The position numbers and the translations under genes are program-made. The notes under the pieces are model-generated. The model was not told where the DNA came from. It was given only the letters and a program-made list of their open reading frames with translations, and did not search any database. Shown piece by piece: positions 28,571 to 36,945 of a stretch of 64,000 nt of DNA. The DNA is from Shewanella profunda (GTDB lineage Bacteria; Pseudomonadota; Gammaproteobacteria; Enterobacterales; Shewanellaceae): assembly GCF_023283765.1 (NCBI RefSeq), contig NZ_JAKILG010000010.1:1-64000 (forward strand), in the 5' to 3' direction. Positions within the stretch are counted from its first letter, which is position 1. The number at the start of each line of letters is the position of its first letter.

Positions 28571-31324
28571 TTAGTAGTTAGTGTATTGCACGCCGAGTTG
28601 AAAGGTACGGCCATAGGCTTCGTACTGGGCGTTATAGTCACTGTTGCCCGCATAGCTGTAATACGGCTCATCGGTAAGATTCACGCCTTTAAAGTATAAG
28701 GTGAGCTGGGTGGTTAAATGGGCTTTAGCCACAAAGTCCCACTGGAGATGACTGTCTTCGTACAGATCATAACGTGCATCATCCAGTTCGGTGACTTCCT
28801 GTAAATATTCAGATTTATAGGCCGCCGATAACCACACGCTGGCGTAGCTGTTTTCATAGCCTAAGGACAAGTTCGCCGTAATATCCGACTGGCTTGGCAT
28901 GGGGATGTCACGACTCAGTTCGCTACCTTCGTCTATCCAACTAATATTGGCCTCAGAATCGGTATAGGTGAGGTTAGAGTTCAGCACTAAACCATTGAAG
29001 GGCTCAGGTAAGAAGCTAAACTCCTGCACATAACTGAGCTCGATGCCAAAAATGTGGGCACTGTTGCCATTGACAAAGGTTACGGCGCTATGGGCATCAA
29101 TATAATCCCCCCGTCCCGCTAAGTCCGCTTTGTAGATAAAGTTATCTATATCCTTATAAAACAATCCGGCAGAAACCAAACCTATATTGCCAAAGTAATG
29201 CTCGAGACTTAAGTCAAAGTTCATTGACTCTAACGATTTAAGATCAGGATTACCAAAGGTTAAATCGATATCTCCATCATCTTCCTCGCGCAAATACCCG
29301 GGGGCTAATTGGCCAAATGTCGGGCGTACTAAGGTGTTAGTCCACGCGCCGCGTAGCACTGTGTTATCTGTGTAGCGATAGGTTAGGTGCAGTGCTGGCA
29401 GCCAGTGGTCTTCATCTCGATCATTTTCGATATTGATAAACTCGTCGTTCACGCCATCATAACCATAACCTTTGGAATCCCATTTATTTTGCTCAAAACG
29501 TAGACCCGTGAGAATGCGCAGTTTGTCGATATCCACATGGCCCATTAAATAGCCGGCGTTCACATCTTCTGTAATATCAAAGTCATTGATAGTAGATTCA
29601 ATCTCATCTCGATTGCTATCGGCATCGAGGCCGTTGAGCAGTTGCCATATCGATGCGGCATTGATGCCTGGGCCAAAACTCCCAAGGCTGTAATCCACTT
29701 CATTGCCAGTGTATTGGCTTAGGATAAGGGCATCGTCACTCACGCCTTGATCGCTAAAGTCGCTGTAAATCCAGATATCTTCACGATTGGTTTTGTCGCG
29801 ACGACTGATTTTTACCCCAGTTTTCACCTGTGCAGGATAGTCCCCAAGGCTCAGTTGGCGCGTAAAATCAAGTTGCGCGCTGTTGAGAGTATCTTTGGCT
29901 TTAGAATCGGCAATTTCAATTTCATCTAGCTCAAAGTTTTCCGCTTGATAATAGCTCTCTGGGGCGATGAGTTGTGGCGTCTTGCTATCGGTAAAGCCAG
30001 TGTCATTTATCTTAGCGACAAACTTTGCGCCAGCAATGTCCTGCGGTTTTTCGGCGCTGGCGGTGCTGTGGCTCGCTTGATAGTCCAAGGTCCAGCGTTC
30101 GAATCGGGTTTCACCGCCAAGCACAAAAGAGGTGATGTTTTGATTTTCGGTGCGCGATTTAAGTGAGCGGGTGGTTTTACCTTGGCTTAACTCGCCCTCC
30201 TGTTGCGCTGAACCCCATTTGGTTTTGGCGCTGTTGCGGGTTTCGGTATCATCGAACTCGCTGTAAAGGGTGCGCAGGTAAAGGTCGGTGTCATCCGTTG
30301 GGCGGTAATCGAAGTTAACGCCTATGCCTAAACGCTCACGGTTAATTTCATAATCCCGTTGGTCGACCGAGTTGAGGCCTGCGTTGTCAAAGCCTGAGTC
30401 ATCGGCAAAATCCCAGTCGCCACCGGTTTCGACGTTATCTGAGCCAAAGTCGCGGTTATACCAACTGGTGCCTATCGCTACCCCAAAATTGTCGCCAAAG
30501 ATATCGCTGTAGCTTGCCGCCAATTTGGGATTAGTGTTATCCGTTAATGAGTCTTGGCTGGCCTCGGCGCTGAGGTTTAGGTAAGTGTCATCTCGGTCGA
30601 ATGCCGACAGGCTTTTGACTTCGATTGCGCCGCCCAAGGCATCTGCGTCCATATCCGGGGTTAAGGTTTTACTGACTTCCACCGATTGCAATAGATCCGA
30701 TGGCACGACATCAAGTGCTACGGCGCGACGATCGCTCTCGGGGGAAGGTAAACGCGCGCCATTCATCGACACTGAGTTGTAATCCGGCGCCATACCGCGC
30801 ACACGTACAAAGCGACCTTCGCCTTGATCGCGCTCAATTGAAAGCCCAGGTACGCGCTGCAGTGATTCGCTGATATTGCTATCGGGGAAGTTACCCAGTA
30901 CATCGGCACTGACTACGCTAAGCACATTATCGGCGCCCCGTTGGCGGTTCATGGATTTACTCAGCGCACCTTGCTGACCGACGACTTTAATATGTTCAAG
31001 ATCTTGGCTACTCAGGCTCATATCCACTTGGGTTGTTTGTTTGTCCTCAATCTGAACCTTCTGCTCCATCGGCGCCGCGCCAAGATAATTGACCACTAAG
31101 GTGTACTGACCATCGGCAATCCCAACGAAAAAGAAGCGCCCATCCCGTCCTGCCTGCTGACTTAAATTCAGTTCTTTAATGGTGACGCTCGCACCAGGCA
31201 AGGGCTGTTGGCTGCTTATATCGCGAACATGGCCTTCGAGCTTGCCAACAGCGAGGGCGTTAGCGCTAAATCCAGCAGCCATAATCGCGAGGGTAATGGC
31301 CGATAAGGGAGTGCGAAATTGCAT
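28571..31324 (-). CDS. TonB-dependent receptor with carboxypeptidase-regulatory-like domain
   Basis: A 917-residue outer-membrane receptor. Signal peptide about residues 1-25; a CarboxypepD_reg-like beta-sandwich at about 28-110 (LEGHVRDISSQQPLPGASV); the plug domain at about 130-245 (NISESLQRVPGLSIERDQGEG, VRVRGMAPDYNSV); and a 22-strand barrel ending in the typical aromatic C-terminus (FQLGVQYTNY). Receptors of this kind are energised by TonB-ExbBD. The phytase gene 35 bases downstream suggests a role in taking up phytate or inositol phosphates, which is an inference from operon structure. AGGAAC precedes the ATG at good spacing. Confidence 0.88.
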   Translation of the reverse strand: MQFRTPLSAITLAIMAAGFSANALAVGKLEGHVRDISSQQPLPGASVTIKELNLSQQAGRDGRFFFVGIADGQYTLVVNYLGAAPMEQKVQIEDKQTTQVDMSLSSQDLEHIKVVGQQGALSKSMNRQRGADNVLSVVSADVLGNFPDSNISESLQRVPGLSIERDQGEGRFVRVRGMAPDYNSVSMNGARLPSPESDRRAVALDVVPSDLLQSVEVSKTLTPDMDADALGGAIEVKSLSAFDRDDTYLNLSAEASQDSLTDNTNPKLAASYSDIFGDNFGVAIGTSWYNRDFGSDNVETGGDWDFADDSGFDNAGLNSVDQRDYEINRERLGIGVNFDYRPTDDTDLYLRTLYSEFDDTETRNSAKTKWGSAQQEGELSQGKTTRSLKSRTENQNITSFVLGGETRFERWTLDYQASHSTASAEKPQDIAGAKFVAKINDTGFTDSKTPQLIAPESYYQAENFELDEIEIADSKAKDTLNSAQLDFTRQLSLGDYPAQVKTGVKISRRDKTNREDIWIYSDFSDQGVSDDALILSQYTGNEVDYSLGSFGPGINAASIWQLLNGLDADSNRDEIESTINDFDITEDVNAGYLMGHVDIDKLRILTGLRFEQNKWDSKGYGYDGVNDEFINIENDRDEDHWLPALHLTYRYTDNTVLRGAWTNTLVRPTFGQLAPGYLREEDDGDIDLTFGNPDLKSLESMNFDLSLEHYFGNIGLVSAGLFYKDIDNFIYKADLAGRGDYIDAHSAVTFVNGNSAHIFGIELSYVQEFSFLPEPFNGLVLNSNLTYTDSEANISWIDEGSELSRDIPMPSQSDITANLSLGYENSYASVWLSAAYKSEYLQEVTELDDARYDLYEDSHLQWDFVAKAHLTTQLTLYFKGVNLTDEPYYSYAGNSDYNAQYEAYGRTFQLGVQYTNY

Positions 31325-31833
31325 GTTAAGTTCCTATGTAGAGTACAAGCTAAAGGGTTTTCGTCAGTTTTATTGCTCGTCCCTTGAAGCTATTAAGGAT
31401 CAAGAGACTGATTGAATTGCAGCCACGTTAGGGGAGGTTAATGTCAGATTTGTGACCAGAAGTTTGGATGAATGTAAATAGCCCTCTAAAATCGGCATTT
31501 TTGCGCTGTGGTGAGCCCAAATGACTCTTACCATCGCCGAGGTTTTTGTATCTTGACTGGCTTAGGACCTTTAGTGGATAGCCACTTATCGAATCGCTCG
31601 CTTTAGAATAAATTAAGTTAAAACAAAAAGTTGAAAATATAAAATCGAGTTTATAAGCAAAATGTGTGACGTATTTTGACTACAAAGATCAAATTTATGC
31701 CCGCTATTAAGCACAATAGCTGAGCTAATATGCCGCCCTGATCCTCGAATGCTATGTCACTCATTTGTCATCAAACAGGGTTAGCGTTCAATGCCATTAA
31801 GGCAGTTATTGATTGCTAAAAGGGGCAAACACT
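31325..31833. other. Divergent regulatory region between TonB receptor and GGDEF gene
   Basis: About 500 bases without genes, AT-rich in the middle (31605-31670). It has a PhoB-box-like direct repeat at 31754-31775 and a poorer match at 31450-31471 (TGTCA with TGACC eleven bases on), both on the plus strand. No minus-strand Pho box in front of the receptor gene was found. Confidence 0.5.
31754..31775 (+). promoter_or_regulatory. PhoB-box-like direct repeat
   Basis: Two 11-base units ATGTCACTCAT and TTGTCATCAAA each hold TGTCA at the same position, with exact 11-base periodicity as in E. coli Pho boxes (CTGTCATAAAW repeated). It points toward the GGDEF/AraC unit (start 31834) and lies about 430 bases before the divergent phytase operon. 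Confidence 0.4.
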
Positions 31834-32844
31834 TTGCATAACATCTTAGAACACCCAGCCAAATCATTTCGCCTGGCTATCGTTTATGGCCTCAGTTTGC
31901 TGCTGATGTTTTTAGTGCCGCTATTGCTCTGGCAGAACACCTCGGCCAAGGTTTTTACCCAAGTCGATTGGTTAGATATCGCCGCCGAAGGGGCACTCTT
32001 TATCATGGGCATGTGCTGGCTGATGGTGATAGTGTCGGTACGACCTTCGGGACGGGTTACACACCTATTGGTCATTGGCCTTAGCAGTTATTGTTTGGGG
32101 TGTTACTTAGACCTACTCGATGAGATTTTTATCGTTAAAACCCTCCCCATATATAACTGGTTTGAAAAACTGCCAACCCCAATAGGACTGGTTATATTAA
32201 CCACTGGACTTTGGCAGTGGCGGGATGAGCAAAATGTGGTGAATCGTCAGTTGCAAACCCGCGAGCAATTTTACCGCCAGCACCAGTTAACCGACAGTTT
32301 AACCTTGCTTAATGATGCCAACGCGTTTGAGCACCATTTAGTGAAACAGTTGGCTAGGCAGCAACCCCTAGGGCTCATCATGCTTGATATCGATTATTTT
32401 CATCAATTTAATCAACTTAAGGGGGCAGAAGAAGGCGACCGTCTGCTTTCAGAGGTTGCCCAGTGGCTAAGCTCGCAGCTTAGAAGCCAAGACTTAGTGT
32501 GCCGCTATGCCGGTGACCGCTTTGTGATCTTGCTTAATGGCGCGATTGCGTCATTGGTGAGTACCATGGCAGAGCAGTTACAACAAGGGATGAGTGCTTT
32601 TGGCTGTGAGGCCTGCGTGGCTTGGGTATTACCTTCACCCAAAACGGTTTGTGCTAACCAAAGCCAGCAACAACTCAAAGGGGAGGCGCAGATCCTGCTC
32701 AAGTCACTTAATGAAAAAATATCACAGCAAAAATCACAGCGGGCGACAGCAACCGTCCCAAGCAGCCAAACAATGGCGCAGTCTGCCGCAGGAACTCTGC
32801 ATCAGCCATCACCCCCTATCCACAGCTTTTCTGAGCCTAGATAG
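31834..32844 (+). CDS. Membrane protein with degenerate GGDEF domain
   Basis: About 336 residues. Four hydrophobic segments span roughly residues 15-125 (for example SLLLMFLVPLLLW and LVIGLSSYCLGCYLDLL), followed by a short helix and a GGDEF domain. The active-site loop reads YAGDRFVILL, so the GG(D/E)EF sequence is replaced by AGDRF; cyclase activity is doubtful and a c-di-GMP- or GTP-binding role is possible. After the domain there is a Ser/Gln-rich tail of about 50 residues. TTG 31834 has AAGGGG eight bases upstream; a TTG at 31813 lies before that ribosome site. The AraC-type gene begins directly after the stop codon. Confidence 0.75.
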   Translation: MHNILEHPAKSFRLAIVYGLSLLLMFLVPLLLWQNTSAKVFTQVDWLDIAAEGALFIMGMCWLMVIVSVRPSGRVTHLLVIGLSSYCLGCYLDLLDEIFIVKTLPIYNWFEKLPTPIGLVILTTGLWQWRDEQNVVNRQLQTREQFYRQHQLTDSLTLLNDANAFEHHLVKQLARQQPLGLIMLDIDYFHQFNQLKGAEEGDRLLSEVAQWLSSQLRSQDLVCRYAGDRFVILLNGAIASLVSTMAEQLQQGMSAFGCEACVAWVLPSPKTVCANQSQQQLKGEAQILLKSLNEKISQQKSQRATATVPSSQTMAQSAAGTLHQPSPPIHSFSEPR

Positions 32845-33858
32845 ATGAAACCCCTAGCTACTTGGCAGGATAAATGTATCGATAGCCAATTGCTGGTGGC
32901 CAGTCTAGTGGGCTTGTTTAAGCAAAGGGGAATGGATTGCGACAAGTTGCTGCGCGGTACGGGCATTTTTATCACAGATATCCGCAAGCCCGGGCATTAT
33001 ATCAGTCCTAAACAATTGATTAAGCTGGTGGATAATGCATTAACCATGTGGCCAAGTGGCGATCTCGGCTTTCTATTAGGGCAACTATGGCTGCCGTCAC
33101 AAAGTGGGGTGTTAACCGCAGGGCTGTTTTGCGCGCGGGATCTGAATGAGCTTGGCCGCTTTTGGTATAAGTACCATTGGTTAACTCAACCTTGGTTACA
33201 ATGTTGGCGTTGGCAGGGTGATAGTGAGTGGCATTTTTTACTGAGTCTCGATTTAGGTGCTGAGCGTCATGCCCAGTTTTTTATCGAGTTAAGTTTGTCT
33301 TCCCTTACCGCCAGTTGTAAGCAACTGATGGGGAGAAGTTGGTGTGGCAGTGTGCGTTTTCCCTATCAAGAACCGAGCAATGTGGCCCAGTATTATAAAT
33401 ACTTTGGCACTGATATCAGCTTTGATGCGCCGCTGTGCCGGGTATCGATGGCAAAGGATTTTATGCAACAAGCCTTATTATTTGCAGCCCAAGCCCAAGG
33501 GGGATATCAGTTTCAGTCACCACGATATGCCTTACTCGCCAGTGAGTCTCAGTTTGGGCTCGCAGCGGGTGTGCGATTGTGTTTAATGCACAATAACATG
33601 AGTTTGCCGCAGATGGCAGAAAAACTCGGCATGAGTCCCGCTACCTTAAAACGCCGTTTGGCGGAAATGGGCTTAAACTTTGGCCAACTTGCCGATGAAA
33701 CCCGCTTGATTAAAGCGCTCTATTATTTAGCTGCGCCGCAACAGGATGCGCACAGTATTGCGACGTCCTTATCCTTCAGTGATGCCAGTAATTTTAGACG
33801 TTCCTTTAAACGCTGGACTGGACAATTACCTACCTATTTCCGCTTCTGGCTAGCTTAA
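32845..33858 (+). CDS. AraC-family transcriptional regulator
   Basis: A 337-residue protein. The N-terminal part looks like the arabinose-binding-type domain of OruR/ArgR-like AraC regulators. The C-terminal 100 residues are the AraC double HTH: MSLPQMAEKLGMSPATLKRRL, then HSIATSLSFSDASNFRRSFKRWTG, with the final PTYFRFW. The start ATG follows the TAG of the GGDEF gene with no gap, so translation is coupled. The pair probably works together; the target genes are unknown, though the divergent phytase operon is a natural candidate. Confidence 0.85.
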   Translation: MKPLATWQDKCIDSQLLVASLVGLFKQRGMDCDKLLRGTGIFITDIRKPGHYISPKQLIKLVDNALTMWPSGDLGFLLGQLWLPSQSGVLTAGLFCARDLNELGRFWYKYHWLTQPWLQCWRWQGDSEWHFLLSLDLGAERHAQFFIELSLSSLTASCKQLMGRSWCGSVRFPYQEPSNVAQYYKYFGTDISFDAPLCRVSMAKDFMQQALLFAAQAQGGYQFQSPRYALLASESQFGLAAGVRLCLMHNNMSLPQMAEKLGMSPATLKRRLAEMGLNFGQLADETRLIKALYYLAAPQQDAHSIATSLSFSDASNFRRSFKRWTGQLPTYFRFWLA

Positions 33859-34394
33859 TTTCGCCGCCTATTAATCCCCCATTTTCCTGCTATTGAAATT
33901 ATCTTCTTGCCGCCATAAAGCTTATTTTGAATAATTACTCTATAAAATGAATTTTTGTTAAAAATATCTCGGGTTTATATTTTTAATTTTGCATATCAAG
34001 TGCATAAGTAATCAATTTGCTGTCTATTGATATTGAGGGGATGTCTAGCTCGGAATATTGCAGCTTGAATACTAATATATCTGTGTGGCTGATAAATTTT
34101 ATGTTCTGCGCTCGGTTTACCTTCCTAGGCACTTTTTAACCTATGGTACTTTAAGAGTGCCATGGTTTCATTTTCGCCATGTCAATTATACTGGTCCTCC
34201 TTATAGCAAGAACGTGGTGAATACAAGGTTGGTGTGAAAACTCGCAGTAGTGGTTGGCAATAAAATCACTGGGGTTTGCTCCATCGAAAAACTGAAGTGC
34301 ATTTGGATTATTTAACCATTTAGACATCCAGAGCAGGTAGATGACATCGACCATGAGACGTATATGGAGCTGCTAGAGCAAATAAAAAATACCG
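33859..34394. other. Intergenic stretch with a possible gene remnant
   Basis: About 535 bases. The first half is AT-rich and shows nothing recognised. The second half holds a 67-codon minus-strand frame (34151-34354) described separately, and the promoter region of the next operon. Confidence 0.5.
34151..34354 (-). pseudogene. Possible remnant of an MbcA/ParS/Xre-type (DUF2384) protein
   Basis: A 67-residue frame containing SKWLNNPNALQFFDGANPSD, which resembles the toxin-binding DUF2384 core of Xre/MbcA antitoxins (WLxxPNxxLxGxxPxDLL). In-frame stops close the frame just upstream of the ATG and no partner RES-type toxin is present, so if related it is a truncated relic. The match is by eye and weak. 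Confidence 0.3.
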
Positions 34395-35375
34395 ATGGAA
34401 CGCGATATCATGTGTACACCTACCTCTTATCCAAACAAAACAAGCCCACAGACATTTTCCAATTTTTTAAAACATACCCGCACTGAAAATAATCTTTCCC
34501 AAGAAGATCTTTGTGGCTTACTTAGGCAAAAGAGTTACCTATTCGACGCCTTAGATTCGATTACGATCAGCCGTTGGGAGCGGGGCGTAAATATTCCTTC
34601 CTTGGCAAAACAATCTGAAGTTGTCGAAATATTTGGTTCTGAACTGTTTGATATTTATCGTGAGGATAAAAAGTTTATCAACGAAGGTTTGGCGCTGATC
34701 AACCTCTTTGAATCGAACCTAGATCGCAGCGAACACCCTTACTATCGGAATAAACCTTATCGCGTCGAGTTTATTGATAGTCATCACCAAAACTTTATGA
34801 CCTTACTACAACTGAGTTTGGTGTATGAAAGTAACCCACGTTTATCCTTTGTCAGTCGTAAATTAACTCAGCCGTTGTTCTGTGGACTTTCACTCGTCGT
34901 TGCTTTTAGCTTTGGGGATCAGATTGTTGGGCACAGTTTGTTTTGCCGTACTCAGGCGAAAATTGCCCTTGAATTTATGAATGATGAAGCGGATTTATTC
35001 GAAGTCATTAACCACAAAAGCCAATCCTTACCCGATACCTTAATGGTATTTTCTTCATTTGGGGTCACGCCCCATATCGAAAACTATATGATGTCCGTTT
35101 ATCTAAATGAACTGGCAAAGAGTCGTTCACTCAAGTTTTTAAGTTTTAATATTTGTGATGAATCACTTAAGCGAAAACTGACCCATTTTAAGTTGCCGAT
35201 CTTTAAGGTGAGAACCTTAGATGATGGCCATAAACCTATCAAAAATTACTCGTTTTTCTGTAGCCGCACGGAAGTGATGGCGAACCGTAATCTGCTTAAG
35301 CTTTCCGTTATTCCATCATCAAAATCTCAGATGATCGATCCGATTTTTTTTATGCAGTTAGAGACCAATATATGA
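34395..35375 (+). CDS. XRE-family HTH protein with unrecognised C-terminal domain
   Basis: A 326-residue protein. The N-terminal part is an XRE-type HTH (NFLKHTRTENNLSQEDL, then SITISRWERGVNIPSL, about residues 24-75). The remaining 240 residues are not recognised; they contain no clear enzymatic motif, though the alpha/beta layout could fit an acyl-transferase-like fold. The start is ATG 34395 or 34410; neither has a strong ribosome site. The stop overlaps the next gene by 4 bases. It opens a four-gene operon with an EAL response regulator, an Hpt-like protein and a hybrid kinase, suggesting that its DNA binding is controlled by, or reports on, that relay. Confidence 0.75.
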   Translation: MERDIMCTPTSYPNKTSPQTFSNFLKHTRTENNLSQEDLCGLLRQKSYLFDALDSITISRWERGVNIPSLAKQSEVVEIFGSELFDIYREDKKFINEGLALINLFESNLDRSEHPYYRNKPYRVEFIDSHHQNFMTLLQLSLVYESNPRLSFVSRKLTQPLFCGLSLVVAFSFGDQIVGHSLFCRTQAKIALEFMNDEADLFEVINHKSQSLPDTLMVFSSFGVTPHIENYMMSVYLNELAKSRSLKFLSFNICDESLKRKLTHFKLPIFKVRTLDDGHKPIKNYSFFCSRTEVMANRNLLKLSVIPSSKSQMIDPIFFMQLETNI

Positions 35376-36595
35376 ATATTCTTATCATTGATGATCAGCG
35401 ATTTATTCGAGAAGCCATGAAGGCCGATATCCATAAACGTTTCACTGAAAGTGAATTGACGATTAATGAGGCCTGTAATGGTAATGAGGGAATGGCATTA
35501 ATTATTGAGTTAGGGGAAAAGCTCAATTTGGTCGTTATCGATTTAAAAATGGAGCAGGGCGATGGTATCGCGGTGATCAATATGCTGGCTTCGGATACGC
35601 GCTATGCCCATATTCCTATTGCGGTGATCAGTTCGTCGGATAAACGCACCTTAGAGCTAGTGGGCGGTATTATCACGAGTTTACGCCTAAATTTAGTGGG
35701 GATGTTTTCTAAACCTATTAATGTGAGTGATATTTTAACCCCGCTATTGGCAGCCAATATCAAGGGGAATGCTGCACTTGAGTTGCCACCAGTATCACAG
35801 GGGATGGCAGCAAGCGTGAATATTCACCAGTTACTTAAAGATGAGCAACTCATCCTCTGTTACCAACCTAAGATAGACCTTAATACTAAGGAAATTGTCG
35901 GTTTCGAGGTGTTATCGCGCCTGTGCGATCAATCCAACGGCTATATTTATCCCGATGTATTTTTGCCCTTAATCAATCAATATGGGCTCAATACCCTGTT
36001 TTCACGCTTGGTGATCTCCCAAGCGTTGCAATGTTGGTCGCGCCAACCCTTGTTAATGACATTTGCACTCTCCATTAATATCACTGCCGATGATCTTACT
36101 TGCGATGAGCTTATTGAATATCTGATCCAGTGTCGCCGGGAATATGCTGACATCCATCTTATTTTAGAATTAACCGAATCGCAGGAAATCATCAACCAAG
36201 ACCGAGTCCTCAATTCAATAGCTCGGCTCATTATCAACAATATTGATATTTCCCTCGATGACTTTGGTAAAAGTTATTCCACCTATGATCGCTTAGATGC
36301 CATTCCTTTTAAGGAAATCAAAATTGATAAGAGTTTTGTGTCCGATATGGATATCAACCATCAACACTATTTTATTGTGGAATCGACCATAGCGCTCGCC
36401 CAAAAGATGCAGGTAAAAGTGGTGGCCGAAGGCGTAGAAACCAGTGCGATAGAGTCCATTTTATCGGATCTTGGTTGTGATATCGCCCAAGGTTATCTGT
36501 ATAGCCCACCAATAGAAGGGCGTTATCTTATTGATTGGATAACCGAATATTCGGCTCAACATATCAAACCCGATTATCATCGAGAGTATCTATGA
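35372..36595 (+). CDS. Response regulator with EAL phosphodiesterase output
   Basis: A 407-residue REC-EAL protein. The receiver has the Asp pair at residues 7-8, the phosphoacceptor Asp57 (VVIDLKM), and Lys in MFSKPIN. The EAL domain (about 150-395) keeps the catalytic set: a Glu in GFEVLSRL (EVL rather than EAL), Asn in SINITAD, Glu in LELTES, DDFG, Lys in IKIDKSF, and Glu in VVAEGVET. It is therefore likely an active c-di-GMP phosphodiesterase controlled by phosphorylation. It overlaps the XRE gene by 4 bases and the next gene by 4 bases, so it is tightly coupled. The hybrid kinase downstream is its likely phosphate source. Confidence 0.88.
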   Translation: MNILIIDDQRFIREAMKADIHKRFTESELTINEACNGNEGMALIIELGEKLNLVVIDLKMEQGDGIAVINMLASDTRYAHIPIAVISSSDKRTLELVGGIITSLRLNLVGMFSKPINVSDILTPLLAANIKGNAALELPPVSQGMAASVNIHQLLKDEQLILCYQPKIDLNTKEIVGFEVLSRLCDQSNGYIYPDVFLPLINQYGLNTLFSRLVISQALQCWSRQPLLMTFALSINITADDLTCDELIEYLIQCRREYADIHLILELTESQEIINQDRVLNSIARLIINNIDISLDDFGKSYSTYDRLDAIPFKEIKIDKSFVSDMDINHQHYFIVESTIALAQKMQVKVVAEGVETSAIESILSDLGCDIAQGYLYSPPIEGRYLIDWITEYSAQHIKPDYHREYL

Positions 36596-36945
36596 TCGCT
36601 CCTAAAACAGGCCAGAAGATGGAATCTAAGTTACTGATGAATAAAGTCATGCAGGAGGCGTTGGTGACTTTTTTACATCAATATAACCCAGAGCAGCAAC
36701 GGCATTTACGCCAAACCCTGTTGGCAGAGTTGCAGCGCATCTTACTTGAGCTGGAACAACTTAAGCTCAGCGATCATAAGTCCAATGATCATTTTTCGAG
36801 ATTAAAACATGAATTTATAGGGATTACAGGCTATTTACAGCTAAGGGAAGTGCTGTTGCAGCATGATAGTGACGATCCCGCGCTGTTAAGATCTCAAGTC
36901 AGATCCTTACTCAATGTTGTAGTCGAGCATTACGATGCGCCTTAA
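36592..36945 (+). CDS. Hpt-like phosphotransfer protein
   Basis: A 117-residue, largely helical protein. The segment RLKHEFIGITGYLQL centres on His73, in a pattern resembling the Hpt phosphorylation site (HxLKGxxxxxG), but the usual Lys after the hydrophobic residue is Ile. It starts with an ATGA overlap at the end of the EAL response-regulator gene and overlaps the kinase gene by 11 bases. It lies between a REC protein and a hybrid kinase with its own REC domain, so a phosphorelay intermediate is a reasonable reading. If His73 is not phosphorylated, the protein could be a kinase or regulator modulator. Confidence 0.6.
   Translation: MIAPKTGQKMESKLLMNKVMQEALVTFLHQYNPEQQRHLRQTLLAELQRILLELEQLKLSDHKSNDHFSRLKHEFIGITGYLQLREVLLQHDSDDPALLRSQVRSLLNVVVEHYDAP

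Noticed and set aside
31450..31471. Second PhoB-like repeat near the receptor gene
   Set aside because: The second unit is TGACC instead of TGTCA and the orientation is wrong for the minus-strand receptor operon.
34364..34486. 40-codon plus-strand frame (MELLEQIKNTDG...) before the XRE gene
   Set aside because: It overlaps the better-supported XRE gene in another frame and has no Shine-Dalgarno; its protein-like look is not enough.
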